In this document: piece by piece, positions 38,336 through 50,069 of the stretch
Numbering within the stretch: position 1 is the stretch's first letter
Layout of the letters: every line of letters starts with the position of its first letter
NCBI RefSeq assembly: GCF_030867095.1
Contig: NC_081828.1
Coordinates: forward strand, 217,465,978 to 217,529,977
Length of the DNA stretch: 64,000 nt
Source of the DNA: Alligator mississippiensis
Lineage: Eukaryota; Chordata; Crocodylia; Alligatoridae
Direction: 5' to 3'
Translations under genes and position numbers: made by a program
Notes under the pieces: generated by a model
What the model was told of the DNA's origin: nothing
Seen by the model: the letters and a program-made list of their open reading frames with translations, nothing else
The model's database searches: none

Positions 38336-39282
38336 TATCTTAGTCCCTGCTGTACCCCATCTTCAATACCCATTCTGACTAGGGTAAAGCTTTCTGGGCG
38401 GCTTTCTGGTACCACGTCAGACAAGGAGTGTAGTAAATTGGAAGGGGACCAAAAAACCATGTAAACTACAGCCAGATTTCTCACAACACCTATTGCCTTT
38501 CTCACTATATTCCCTTCTCACATTTCACAGCTTGTTACTGTGATAACCCAGTGAAAATTCAGCTGGTAAAGCTGTTACACTACTTTCTACTTTTAGCTTA
38601 TTTGCAATACTCGGCAACTCCTCCACTGCCTTGCAAGCATCACGGAAACCATCCGGCATGCATGCTTTCATGATGTTGTACATATTCAAGTCCCTACACT
38701 GATATCAAAGCAGCAAATAAAGGGAAAGCCTAGGAAACAGCATAAAATACCAAGCAACCAATCTTAAGATTTTCAAGGTTATTCCCAAGAATATAAAGGG
38801 AGGGGGGATAGTAAACTAAAAACATGAGTCTCTTTGATGTTGTGAATGGGTTGAAAGGGATCCCCAGTGACCGGGGATGTTCTAGTCTCCTAGAATGATA
38901 ACAAACAGGTTTTTTAAAAAGAAACTCACATCACTGCAAAAATAGCAGCACCCTCCTACTCTCCCAATGGAGGGATTTTCTCATCTCCAGATATAACTCA
39001 GTTGTTGCTAATCAGTCCTCTAGACTGCTACGGGAAGTAATGCCAAAGTCAAGTGACGTTCTGGGTCCTCTGCAGCTGGGAAATATTAGTAAGGGGGCGG
39101 TTAGGTACAAGTCGGATGAAAGGGGCTGGGGGAAAAAAAAGCAAAAAGCAAATGATAACGTCAACTCTGCTCACGTTCCCAGGAATAAATGTCAGTCTAT
39201 TTAACACTTAATGAGAATATAAGGATTGCCGTTTACTGGGTCGGACCATAGGTCTGTCTTGCCCAGTCTCTTGCGTCTCACA
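38336..39282. other. Intergenic sequence without recognised content
   Basis: Nothing beyond short chance open frames was seen. Confidence 0.35.
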
Positions 39283-40119
39283 GGGTGTGTCTATGCATGC
39301 GTTAGATCTGGGTGCAGTTTATTCAGCAGTAACCTACTCAGGAGCAAACACTCCCAGGCAGGCGTCTACACGTGTAGGGAAGTGGGAGCAGATTTGCTGC
39401 TAATGGCAGCAAACTGCACTCCTTTCCTGGGCCCCTGCAATGGGCCCCTGCTGCCACCAGGGGGAGCTCTAGGCTCAGCTGTCTCCTGGGGTGGGGGGGC
39501 TGGGACAATGCTGCCTGCCCCAGGGGGCTGCTTGCTACTGGGGCAGAGCCCATGTCCCCCTGCCCTGGCAGCAGGGAGCTCCTGGCCCAGCTCCCCGATC
39601 AGGGGCAGGGGGCTTGAAAAGAGCCGGAGGGGAGGGGAGGGGAGGGGCAGGTCCCAGCCCCCTGCCCTGATCTGCGGTGGGACAGCTAGCAGCAAGCCAC
39701 TGGCTGGGCAGCGATTCCCAGCACCAGCCCCACGACCAGGGAGTTGGTGCTGGGGGAGGAGGATCTCCCAGTCCCCCATCATGATGGCAAAGTGGAGGCT
39801 GGGGGATAAGTATTTCCCAGCCCCCACTCCCCTATGGAGATCTCGGAGCAGGGGCTTGGAGTTCCCCGCTGCCGGGGTAGTGGGACACCGTCCCTGCCCG
39901 GGCTCCTGTGGCGGAGCCTGGAGCAGATTTGCTCCCAGTCAGGTGTCTACACGAGCGCTACTGCGCACTTACTCATTGCAAGTAAATTTGCTACGTGCAT
40001 TGGCAGGTAGCAAATTTACTCGTGATTAGTGAGGTTTACTGCTCGGTAAGCCTGGGCACTTGCTTACTGTGCAGTAAACTATGCTACTTCGAAGTAAAGC
40101 AGCTCATGCAGATGCACCC
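39283..40119. mobile_element. Longer MITE-like element with nested inverted repeats, copy 3
   Basis: Starts GGGTGTGTCTATGCATG and its inverted end starts GGGTGCATCTGCATG, flanked by ACA on both sides (39280-39282 and 40120-40122). Inner ends GGCGTCTACACG near 39361 and GGTGTCTACACG near 39940 repeat the nested design of copies 1 and 2. The GC-rich interior, about 39450-39930, includes a GGGGA run at 39629-39650 and gives a chance open frame of 267 codons. Confidence 0.55.
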
Positions 40120-41261
40120 ACAGTGGCAGGGAGCGGATGCTGGACGGGAGAGTGAACTGTGTCTGAGCAGGGTTTCTCCGCTATTCCTCTCTCCCTTGCA
40201 GCCTCCAGCATTTCCGGTCTGGGATGTTCTGGTTCAGAGCCTGTGCCCCTCGCTCCCCCGCTCTGTAGCTAACTCCAAAGCTCGATAGCACTCGAGCTCT
40301 GTGACATAGCAAAGAAGCAGCTGGAGGCACTAAGGGAAGGATGGGTCCAGCCCCCTAGGTGCCGAATTTCACTCGAGTAATATGGGAGTGAGATTCGGAC
40401 TGAATTTCCAAGGAAGCGGGTCTCTTTCTGTGCCAGCAGCTGGGGAAGGAGCTGTACCACTCAGGGAGAAAGGGTACGGGCAGTGCTGCTGTCAGGGACA
40501 TGGGTGCCGCCGTGCTATAAATGCCCTCTGACACTGCCCCTCTGCTAGCAGAGCCAGCAGCTCTCGTCTCTGCGTAAAGCGAGCGATTGCATAGGGCAGC
40601 AGACAGCTGGTTTGTTGCCAGACTGATAGTCCAGGGTGAGGGGCGGACGTCGTATCTGCCACCAGCCTGCCTAGGGCAAGCGCACAGAAGCACCAATGCT
40701 GGTTACAGTCAGTGGCTGCTTATAGCTACAAGGGCTACGCTCCCTGATACTGTCGGAGCCCATTGATGCTGCTTCTCGGTGCAGTGGTCCCCAGCGGGAC
40801 CGCCGCAGTCACAATCGCTGCCCTTTCTTTCTCTCTCTTCTGCGCTGATGCCCTCACCCCCTTCAGGGGTCACAAGTCCTGCATGTCCTTCTCAGACACG
40901 GTCTCAGAGGCTCAGGCTGGAGCAGGGCAAGCCACTTCCAAAAGGCTCAGGGAGGAGTGAGCTTTGCTTCCTGGCTCCTCTGTCTTGGCAAGGCTTGGGA
41001 AAACCATCAGTGAAGGAGCTGAGCCCGGCCAGCACCTATAACCCCACAGTGGTCTCAGGGCTGAGCTGTGAGGCCATCCATCTACAAGGCTTCAAGGAGA
41101 AAGCACCAGGCGAGAGGAAAGGAAATGTGAAAATGCCTGAAAACCCACCAAAGTGATAGGCAGTGTCCAGAGCTCCCAAACCACCGAATCCTGCACCAGT
41201 GCTGCCTCTTTAATGGGACAGGTAGCTAATGCCCGGCTGGTGATGAGGGCCTGAAAGCTGT

Positions 41262-41684
41262 CCTGCAACTCCAACCTGCAGAGGGAAAAATGGAGGGTGT
41301 CCTCCTATACTCTTCTTTATGATGGCTATGGAAGGCCGGAAAACTTTTTTTAACGTTTCTTCTGTGTGTGTGTGTGTGTTTCCTGTATGTATAATGTATA
41401 TGTATGTGTGTATATGTGTGTATGTATATGTGTGTATGTATATATGTATGTGTGTTTACAGTACATATAAATGTACATATACAACCACACAGACACATAT
41501 ACATAGTATAGGTATATATATGCAAACACACATACATATATATTATACTATATCTATATATTATAGTATATATCTATATAGATGAATTTTTTAAATTAGC
41601 TTTCAGGCCTTTCTTAGTCATCATAAAGAAGAGTATAAGAGGATGCCCTTCTTTTTTCCCTGTGCAGGTCATTTTTGAAGGACA
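41262..41684. repeat. Long inverted repeat around a TG/AT microsatellite
   Basis: Left arm about 41262-41352, right arm about 41592-41684. The core CTATACTCTTCTTTATGATG at the left is matched by CATCATAAAGAAGAGTATAA at the right. Similarity continues outward to CCTGCA and inward to AAGGCC. The loop is TG/TATG and TA-rich, about 41360-41582. Confidence 0.75.
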
Positions 41685-41693
41685 CATATATTT

Positions 41694-41698
41694 CTAAT

Positions 41699-41734
<36 letters not shown>

Positions 41735-41995
41735 GTATACATATACACACACACATATATACACACACATATACATACATACATATACACACACACATAT
41801 ATACACACACATATACATACATACATACATATACACACACATATATACATACATATATACACACAAATACAATATATACACACACATATACACACATATA
41901 TATATATATATATACACACACACATACATATATATGCAAATATATATACACACACATACGTATATATGTGTGTGTGTGTGTGTGTGCGTGTATAA
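41694..41995. repeat. Composite CA / ATAC / TG microsatellite
   Basis: An (AC)n run at 41700-41730, then ATACACAC and TATA mixtures, closing with (TG)n at about 41966-41988. The ends are complementary. Confidence 0.85.
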
Positions 41996-42749
41996 AATAA
42001 AGGAATTCAGGCTTTGTTTGTGCTGCTTTCCTTGGAAGAGCGGGTGGAGAGCCCCTAGGCTGGGTCACCAGAGAGGCAAAGTAAACTCAGCCGATGAATT
42101 GTGAGGAATATTGATTTTGGCTCCATCTGCTTTAAACTCTTTGCTTTTCATTTGCTTGTGCTAAGCCCCCAGTTGACTCCAACACCTGATGGGCATGTCC
42201 AAGAAGATCCCTTGGCTCCTGCCTAATCATCCCACTGGCCCCAGTGAAAGGGGGCAGACACTCTTCCAGGAGAAACAAAGCTGTTGCCTACCAAAGCTCA
42301 TGCTTCTCTGAGCCAATTAGTCTCAAAGGTGCCGCCTGCCCTGCCTTGTGCAGGAAGAGCAGGGGGACATGTCTTTGCATTCCTGCAAGCAAACACGCAC
42401 CAAACACCGCGCTTCCACTGCCAAGCATGAAAACGGGCGGGGGGAGCAATCCAGGATTTCCATTTCCTTCAGATCGACTTGTGCATCCCTGTCTGAGCTT
42501 GGAAGCTGAGACTTCTGCCAGTATCCCACCAGCGGGGACCCTGCCGTCTTCCAGGGCAGCGGGCCAAATTCTGGGTGTGCGAAAGTGTGATCAGTGGAAC
42601 AGGAGTCAGGAGAAAGCCATCAGAAATGGAGATCTACCCATGTGCTTTGATCTCTTCCATTAAAGCAAAAAAATTAATCCTTGCCTCTTCAGCTATCATC
42701 TCATCTCCTTTCCATCTCCTTTGCCAAGAACTAGGGGGTCACAAACCGA

Positions 42750-42920
42750 AACGAGTAAGTAATACACTGAAAACTACCAAAAGGAAGTTCTTTTTGCCCC
42801 GGCGTGTCATGCAAGCGTAGCGTTTGTCGCCACCAGATGTGGGGGAAGCGGAGAGCTGGGCCAGGTTCAACAAGGGGTTGGACACGTTGCTGGAGGAAAG
42901 GGGAATCAGGAGCTATTGAG
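42750..42920 (+). mobile_element. Old CR1 3' fragment
   Basis: Contains CCAGGTTCAACAAGGGGTTG and GACACGTTGCTGGAGGAAAG, the pattern of the CR1 C-terminal and 3' region. Confidence 0.4.
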
Positions 42921-43776
42921 CCCGGGAGCGAGGGGCACGGCCTCTGCATCGCAGTCTCCTACCCCTTAAACGCTGGCGGCTGCAAGTGAGAGAAGAAAGC
43001 AGAAACCCCCTGGTCAGCCCTAGGTCGCTCTCCCTTGCAGCATCCGCTCTCTGCCGTGTGTGACACAGGAGACGGGTCACGACGGACCTGCCGTCTGGCC
43101 CAGGGAACAGCCGTTTTTATACGCCCCCAGTGCATTGCACACATGGGGCACAATCGCTGTCTGGATTCTCGCCACAGCCTTCCCCAAACACGACCTGCAC
43201 CAAAGTCCTTCATCATCTGCCCTCAAACCACACAACCAGAGTCCACCGCCGTTCTCCTGGACCCATCGGCTACGGTCCTTTCAGCCAGCCCCGCTCTTGC
43301 ACTGAAACTCCCTCGGACAGCACACGTCCTTCGTCCTGAACCTCGGCTTCCGTGTTTCTCTTCCTCCCTGTTTCTCCTCCTTCCTCTCCACTGGCTCGCT
43401 TTGCAGGTTGCGCTAAAGATCCTCGTTGGCGCTCGCTGGGTGGTCGCACACGGCTTTCCCTTTGGTTCCCGTCCCGCCACTGCCCAGGCCTTGCTCCTGC
43501 CACAGAAATAAAGGTAGCTGCCACGTCTCCCAGATCCGGCTCGGCTCCCGACCGGTCTCCAAATGAAAGAGGCAGCTTGTGTCTGCCCCGCATTGCATGT
43601 GTCCAACCATTTATCCCTAAATGTACTATCACGGGTGATCGTCAATACCCATTTTGAACGCTCTCTCTGCGTAAGCAAGTACAAAGCGACTTCTCTACCC
43701 TTATTGCAATCCTCCATTAAAACTCTCCTTTTCTGTGAGCTCTACCAAAAACTTGTGAATGGGTGTGCCACCGTAG

Positions 43777-44020
43777 AAAAAGAGGGCCAGAAAGGACCTC
43801 CGGAGACCTCTTGGAGTCCAGCCCCATGCTCAAGGCAGCATCGGTCTCATCCAAGGGGTAACGTGGCCCACTCTGCAAAACTTCTTCGGGGATGAAGCCT
43901 CCACCTCCGCGAGGTTATCTGCTCCATCATAGCTTGTGATGAGACCGCTACTTATTACACTGACCACGGTTGTCTCATAGATTCATAGATGTTAGGGTCG
44001 GAAGGGACCTCAGTAGTGGG
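43777..44020 (-). mobile_element. Two short antisense CR1 ends
   Basis: About 43777-43970 reads as an old CR1 tail (CCAGAAAGGACCTCCGGAGA, then TCTTGGAGTCCAGCCCC). At 43976-44020 lies a second, better-kept end: TCATAGATTCATAGATGTTA. Confidence 0.5.
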
Positions 44021-44749
44021 GAGACAGAGGAGTACAGGTGCACTGAGACTCCTTACCCCTCACACAAGTTCTCCTCCCTCTCTCCGGACGAGAGGCAAGG
44101 GCTTCCCTTAGTCCCACGCGGCTGAAGGGCAACGTAGCAAGGCTGACAATTTGTCCTCTCTGGCCTGCATGCTCACCAAAGCAAGGCGCTCAGAGCCGAC
44201 CCCACCAGGAAAGGTCTCGTTGTCCATCCCCGCGTCGCCCGTGTGCCCAAATGCCTGGGCAACGTCTTGTCCTCGTCCCACTCAGCCAGTCCTGCGGTAG
44301 AGTCACAGCAGCCCCCACAGCACAGCAGTATGGGTCCAAAGTAATCCCATAGAGCAGGGGATCTGTCTGATCCAGCCCATCTGTTGCTGGACTGACCCCG
44401 CGTGCCAGATCCCAGGGCGCAGGAACGCTGAAGGAGGTGGGGGCAGATGAGACAGCAGAGGCGCTTGTACACGTGACGGTCAAGCACCTGATTGTGCACG
44501 GGGGCCGAGCCCAGCAGCTGAAAGCACCTGCCCCTCGGGGCTGGAAGACAACGCGCCTTCCCCGCGCAGCACGTGGTGCACCCCCAACCCCTAGCGCCTG
44601 CACAGGTGCCCGAGAGCAAGACAGACCCCTTGGGTGAGCGTGCTACGAGGGCAGGAAGGGGGACAGAAAGGGAGGGGAGCACCCCCCCGCCACCGCGTCT
44701 TCCCTCAGCGCCGAGTGTGCAAAATTGCACAGGTCTCCTGTTGTGCTTG

Positions 44750-45112
44750 TGAAACATGCACGCACATGCACATGTGCATATACACACATACCCATATGCA
44801 TGCGCACCCACACGCACCCCCCCATGCGCACACACATCCATGCAGGCACACCCATGTGCACATACACATTCACACATACACCCACATGCATGCACACACA
44901 CACACACCCATGTGTGCATGCACACCCACCCACACAGGCACACATGCACACACCCCCACATGCATGCATGCACCCACATGCACGCTTGCACACCCACCCA
45001 TGTATTCATATGCACGCACCCACACGGATGCATGCACACGCACACCCACCCACATGTGCACACACATATACACACATCCACATGTGCGTGCACACACATA
45101 TCCATATACCAC
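44750..45112. repeat. CA-rich minisatellite
   Basis: Variants of ACACCCACATGCATGCAC. Open frames through it on both strands are His/Thr or Cys/Val repeats and not proteins. Confidence 0.8.
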
Positions 45113-46345
45113 TGCAGGGGGGGACCCCTGTGGGCGCGGGCGCTGGGGGTCTGGACACAGGAGAGCTCGGGGGCGGCCGGAGCCCAGGGCAGGGCTAGAG
45201 AAGGTCCCCAAATGTCCAGGCCTCAGAGAAACACCTGGACTCACCTGAAGGCAGACCGGGAATCTTGTCGAGGGCAGGGAAGGGGTCAGGCCCATCCTGA
45301 CAGTCCCCGAGTGGGCCTGCACGTGTGCATGGTGCACGTGCGTGTGCACGTCCCAGCCGCAGCAGCCGGCCTTCGTCCTTTGGCAGGCCCCAGAGGAGCG
45401 GCCGAGGAGCCAGGTGGGAAGACCGCAGAGCAGTTCGGTTGGCAGATTTCCACTTCGCCACCCTCGCAGCGCAGCTTTAGAGCATCTGCCCTCTGAGGTG
45501 CTGGGAACAAAACCCCCCGGCAGCTCAGGGAGGGGAAGAAGCCAAGGAGTTGGGGTCGGAGATGGGCCGGGGAAGGCGCAGGCACTGGCGGGGAGGAAGA
45601 CAGCATCAGACACGTCGGCAGTGCCTGCCGAGGGGAGAGGGGAAGCCGCTACCATGACCCCTTTTCCTCTCCCTGGCTATTGCCCCCTCCGCTCCCTCGC
45701 TCTCACCGCAGCTTCAGCTGGTGAATCACAGCTCGGAGCGATCTGGTTTCAAGCAAGACAGGGAGAAGAAAGGCTCCTTGTCTGGAGGGTCACGGCTCTA
45801 ATCCTGTTCTGCGTCGCGGAGAGAAAGGAGACGGACGGAGTGAGAAGCACAGACCTGGTTTCTATGCCAGCTCCCTCTTTCAGCCCCCCTCGCCTGTGCC
45901 AGCCGCTGCCCTGCCACAAAAGGCGGGCTCCCCTCCCAGCAAACTAACCAAGCATCTAAATTTAATAGCTGCCCACAGCCCGTCCGTCGGAAAGTGATTA
46001 AACAGCCGGTGAAAGCCCAGGGGTCGCTCCCCTGAACGGGAGGCAAATTCCTCGGTGGCCTCGAGGCTGTCGTCCCAGCTCCCCTCCGGTGGGAATGGGG
46101 CCCTGCCCATCTCCAGCACGCGGGGCATCCGCCTCGCGCCTTCCAGACCCGCCGAACCTCCCGGCTCCCCAGGACCTGCTTCTGGCTCGTGTGGTCTTAC
46201 CGCGGGAGCCCTATCAGGATGGTTCAATCGAAGGCAGAAAGCGCGGCGATGTGTTTTAAAAGCAGGAGGCCTGATGTCCTTAGGGCAGCATCTTTGCAAT
46301 ACAGATGGGGAAACTGAGGCACAAAGAGGCAATGAGACCTGCTCG
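45113..46345. other. GC-rich intergenic sequence
   Basis: Several open frames, but none with a recognisable domain, conserved motif or splice structure. Confidence 0.35.
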
Positions 46346-46347
46346 TG

Positions 46348-47050
46348 GTCCCGAAGGGAATCATAGGATCACAGAGAATCAGGGCTGGAAGGGAGCTCTG
46401 GAGGTGACATCTAGTCCGACTCCCGCTCGAGCAGGACCAGCCCCAGCTGCGTCATCCCAGCCAAGGGCTTTGTCTACCCGGGTCTTAAACACCTCAAAGG
46501 ACAGAGAGTCCACCACCTCTCCGGGGAGCCTGTCCCAGTGCTTTACTAGTTTCCCCATGAGAAAGTTTTTCCTAATATCCAACCCCAACGTCCCTTGCTG
46601 CAGCTTGAGCCCATTGCTCCTTGTCCTGCCATCTGCCCCCATTGAGACCAGTCCCACTCCATCCTCTCTGCAACCCCCCTGCAGGGAGGTGAAGGCTGCT
46701 ATTCAATCCCCCTCGGTCTTCTCTTCTGCAGAATAAATCAGCCCAGTTCCCTCAGCCTCTCCTCACCAGTCCTGTCCCCCAGCCCCACAACCATTTTCAT
46801 TGCCCTCCACTGGACTCCCTCCAATGTGTCCACATCCTTTCTGTTGTCCACAGCTGGACACAGGACTCCAGATGTGGCCTCCCCAGTGCTGAATAGAGGG
46901 GAAGAATCACTGCCCTCCATCTGCGGGCAGCGCTCCTACCCATGCAGCCCAGGGTGCCGGTAGCCTTCCTGGCACCAAGGGCACACTGCTGGCTCCGGTT
47001 CAGGTCCTCGTCCCCTGTCCCCACAGGTCCTTTCCTGCAGTCGGCCTGTA
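46348..47050 (-). mobile_element. CR1 LINE 3' fragment
   Basis: A minus-strand CR1 3' region, starting at the plus side with ATCATAGGATCACAGAGAAT and reaching the reverse-transcriptase C-terminus ([20 protein letters not shown]). It is one of the better-preserved CR1 copies here. Confidence 0.82.
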
Positions 47051-48684
47051 GCGGTGCATGGGAAGCTCTGGAGGTCCCAGCTCCGAATCACTTTGTGTCT
47101 CACTTTGGCCTTTTGCACGGTCTTTTGGGAGAAGCGGTTTTCCTCCCCGCCTGAGAAAGCAGGAGCGACTCCATGAATACGGAGAAGCAGAGGGCGTCTT
47201 GCAGGGATCTCCGTCGGCCAGACAAGACGAGTGATCCCAGGGGAAGCCAGCACGGATGCACCACACGCCTACCCCCTGCAGCTGGTTTCTGCCCTCACCT
47301 CGGGGCAGATCAAAAATGCCACTGAAATGGCAGAGACCTCCACTATACAATGGCTCTGTTTTAGCCAGGGGCCCCAAACTGAACCCTGCCATCCATCCAT
47401 GCCACTGAAAGTCCTGGCATATATTGTCTAGGATGCACCCAGACAAGGGTGGTCCCCAGGCACGAGGTTGCTCCCTGTGGCCCTCACACGGGTGGGCAGG
47501 AGCTATTTTGCAGCACTTTCTGGCTAGCTCCGGGCTGAGCGGCTCCCTGGGCAGCAAACCAGCAGCGAGACCGAGGCACAGCAAATGGGTCACGCGGGCT
47601 CGGGTGCGAGGGTCAATCGCAGTTGCAAGCGCTTCCCACCAGAAGCCGGGCAGAGCTCCCGAAGGGGCTGGCGGCCGGCTCCGGGGCCGTCTGCCTGGGG
47701 CAGCGCGTGATGAACGAGGGCCTGGCCGCGCCGTTCCTGGAAGGCTGGCCTGCCGCCGAGCCAACAACCCAGCAAGCAGAAGCCAGGCAAAGATGCTCGT
47801 CTCCTTTGTCGGAGCGGGAAACCTCCCTGCCGCCGGCTGGGGAACAAAGCTGTGCAATTTAGGGCTCGCTCGCTGCGTGGACTGGTTTTCCTCTGCAAAA
47901 GCAGGTCTCTCCGCAGCCCGGCTCGGCCCACAGCACCGTTCGCTGGTCACCCTGCCACGGGTGCAGGAGCAGAAGGATTCGACTGTGCTTTGGAAATCTT
48001 TCATTTTGCTGCCTTTGATTCCTCTCCAAACCCTCCTGCTGCTCCTCTCTCTGCAGGGGCCCTTCCCCATGCCCAGCACAGGGGGTGGGAAGCCAGGAGA
48101 CCCTTGAGGTCTCATCCTGGGTCTTCCACTGACTTGGTGCCCAGGGCTTAAAAATACACAGTCACCGTCAAGCAATACAAGGGCGAAGGGGAGAAATGCA
48201 CCCCTGAGAACAAGATCCTCTCCCCAACGTTGCTTGCTTGACTGCTGCAAGCTCCCTGCATTGTGTGCTGGCCAAACTGCAAAATGGGTGATGGGATTTG
48301 CCTTCCCCGCCAGTGCAGAAGTGCCGGTAACAAGATGCCAGACACCGCAAAGCTCCCATCCTTTGGACAACAGCCTTTAAGGTGGTGGGCTGACCTGGGC
48401 TTTGGAGCTGTACGGACAGGCTCCTCGGGCCGTTGGGCTTGAGACAGCTCCCCGATCACGCGTGCGACAGAGTAAAGGCTGACCGCATCCTGGACAACCC
48501 TGCCCTGCGAGGAGCGGGGTCAAACACGGCTGCATCTCGGGTCCCCCGTTTGCTCTGCTCTACCCGGCGAAGAAGCAGTGACCGGCTCAGTGCAAACACC
48601 GGGCTTCACGTCTGAATTGCAGGATGGTTGTTTAATTTCTCCAGGCCGCGTGCTGGGCGTAAGGCTGCCAAGCAAGCTTTATAG
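47051..48684. other. Intergenic sequence without recognised genes
   Basis: A 456-codon minus frame spans this stretch but has no domain or family likeness and looks like a GC-rich chance frame. Confidence 0.35.
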
Positions 48685-48965
48685 CAGCGGCTCTCAATCT
48701 TTTTTAGACACCAGACCCCGCTTCTAGGCAACGCTAGCTCCGCTACTGCTCTTTTTTTTTGACTACAGAGAGGTACTAGAGCAATTCTCCCATTGCAAAG
48801 CACTCAGGAAGCCCCCAGCGGGGCAGAAAGCTCGTGATGCTCTGCAGCCGGTGAAGCACGTGTAGGTGCGGGCACCCCGCGCAACAGTAGACTTGCAGGG
48901 CACCCTTCAAAGGAGCGTACGGTGCCCTGGAGCAAAACGGCACCCCGGTGGAGAATCGTTTGCTG
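48685..48965. mobile_element. hAT-like element
   Basis: Left end CAGCGGCTCTCAATC and inverted right end CAGCAAACGATTCTCCACC, hAT-style termini. No target duplication was found. Confidence 0.4.
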
Positions 48966-49569
48966 AGGCCTGCATTGGTGGCCTGCATCGGGGAAGATCG
49001 TCAACAGCTGCTGGACCATTTCATGGCAGGGAACACAGGGCTGGGAGCAGAAAGCAGAGCAGGAGATCGGGTGGAGGGTCACTCTTTGCGGGTGCTATCA
49101 AACCTATTTGCAGTGGATCATTGTATCGTGTCGTAGGGCTTGGAGGACTTCGCACACCCACCCTGCTAGTGAGTGGCGAATAACGCGCGGGTGAATAACT
49201 CGCATCCTAACAAGGTTTCACGCGGGGTGAAACGACTCCTTTGAGGACTTCGGTACTGTCGAGACTTTACACGGGGACGGTTTATCACCCGTCAACCAGC
49301 CTGTGGATACCTATGGATAAGCAGCTAGGCTCAATGCACCCATGGGAAGAAAGGCTAAATTGGCAGGGATGATGATTTGACGAGTAATTATTTAATGAAC
49401 CGGTCAATTAACCAAACTCTTGAGCCTGAAAAGAGGAAGGGGCCTTTCTGCGAGGCCCGGCGAACTCGCGCTGCAGCGGGGAGGCAGCCGGCTGCTTGAC
49501 TTTTTGGGGTTTAAAAGCAAAAAAAAACCCAAAAACCACTTCATTTCAAGTTCTTTCCTTTTTTTTGTT

Positions 49570-49575
49570 TTTAAT
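49570..49575 (-). promoter_or_regulatory. Candidate CSPG5 polyadenylation signal (ATTAAA)
   Basis: ATTAAA on the minus strand about 330 bases after the CSPG5 stop, in an A-rich stretch of the sense strand. A second ATTAAA is at 49391-49396. The choice between them is a guess. Confidence 0.25.
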
Positions 49576-49907
49576 CGTATTTCAAAAAAAGTCGGGTAAA
49601 AGTACAAAAAAAGTCAGTCGCGTCACAGCAAAGATTTAGAAATCACAGCGGTGGAGCTAACCCGAGCGAGACACAGACAGAGCACAGACCCAACGACCCA
49701 ACGGACACGACGCGCCGGACGAGCGTCTGGATTCTTCTTCGTTTTTGTACGATCATTGTTACGTGGTTGGTTTCCTCTGTACAACATACACCAAAGCATG
49801 CCATGGACCCGGGGGGCTGGGGGGGGGCGGGACGCACGGTTATGAGACACAAGATGGGTACGTGAGGACACGGGATGCGTGTGAGCTCTCCTCCCTCTCC
49901 GTTGCCT

Positions 49908-50069
49908 TCATGTCAAGTTGTTCTGCAGACAGTTCACCTCGGCCTCGTCCGGCTCCCCCTTGCCGCTGTCGTGCTTGGGCGACGTGGAGTTCTGGATGTT
50001 GAAGGACTCCTCTTCCTTCGTGCAGGGCTTCAGCGACTCCTGCAGCTTGTGGGGAGCCGCCGGGTCGTC
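49908..50069 (-). CDS. CSPG5: CSPG5 coding exon 5 (C terminus and stop)
   Basis: Begins DDPAAPHKLQESLKPCTKEE and ends DEAEVNCLQNNLT with TGA at 49910-49908. The acceptor is CCTCCAG. It carries the conserved KEEESFNIQNS block. Confidence 0.95.
   Translation of the reverse strand, partial: DDPAAPHKLQESLKPCTKEEESFNIQNSTSPKHDSGKGEPDEAEVNCLQNNLT

Noticed and set aside
39226-40029. 267-codon plus-strand open frame
   Set aside because: Lies almost entirely in the GC-rich core of MITE copy 3. It is Pro/Gly/Ser/Ala-rich with no family likeness.
40500-40560. CTATAAAT as a possible promoter TATA box
   Set aside because: No downstream coding exon, no CpG island and no other promoter evidence on the plus strand.
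47000-48370. 456-codon minus-strand open frame between ELP6 and CSPG5
   Set aside because: GC-rich, low-complexity composition, partly overlapping a CR1 copy. No recognisable domain and no splice context.
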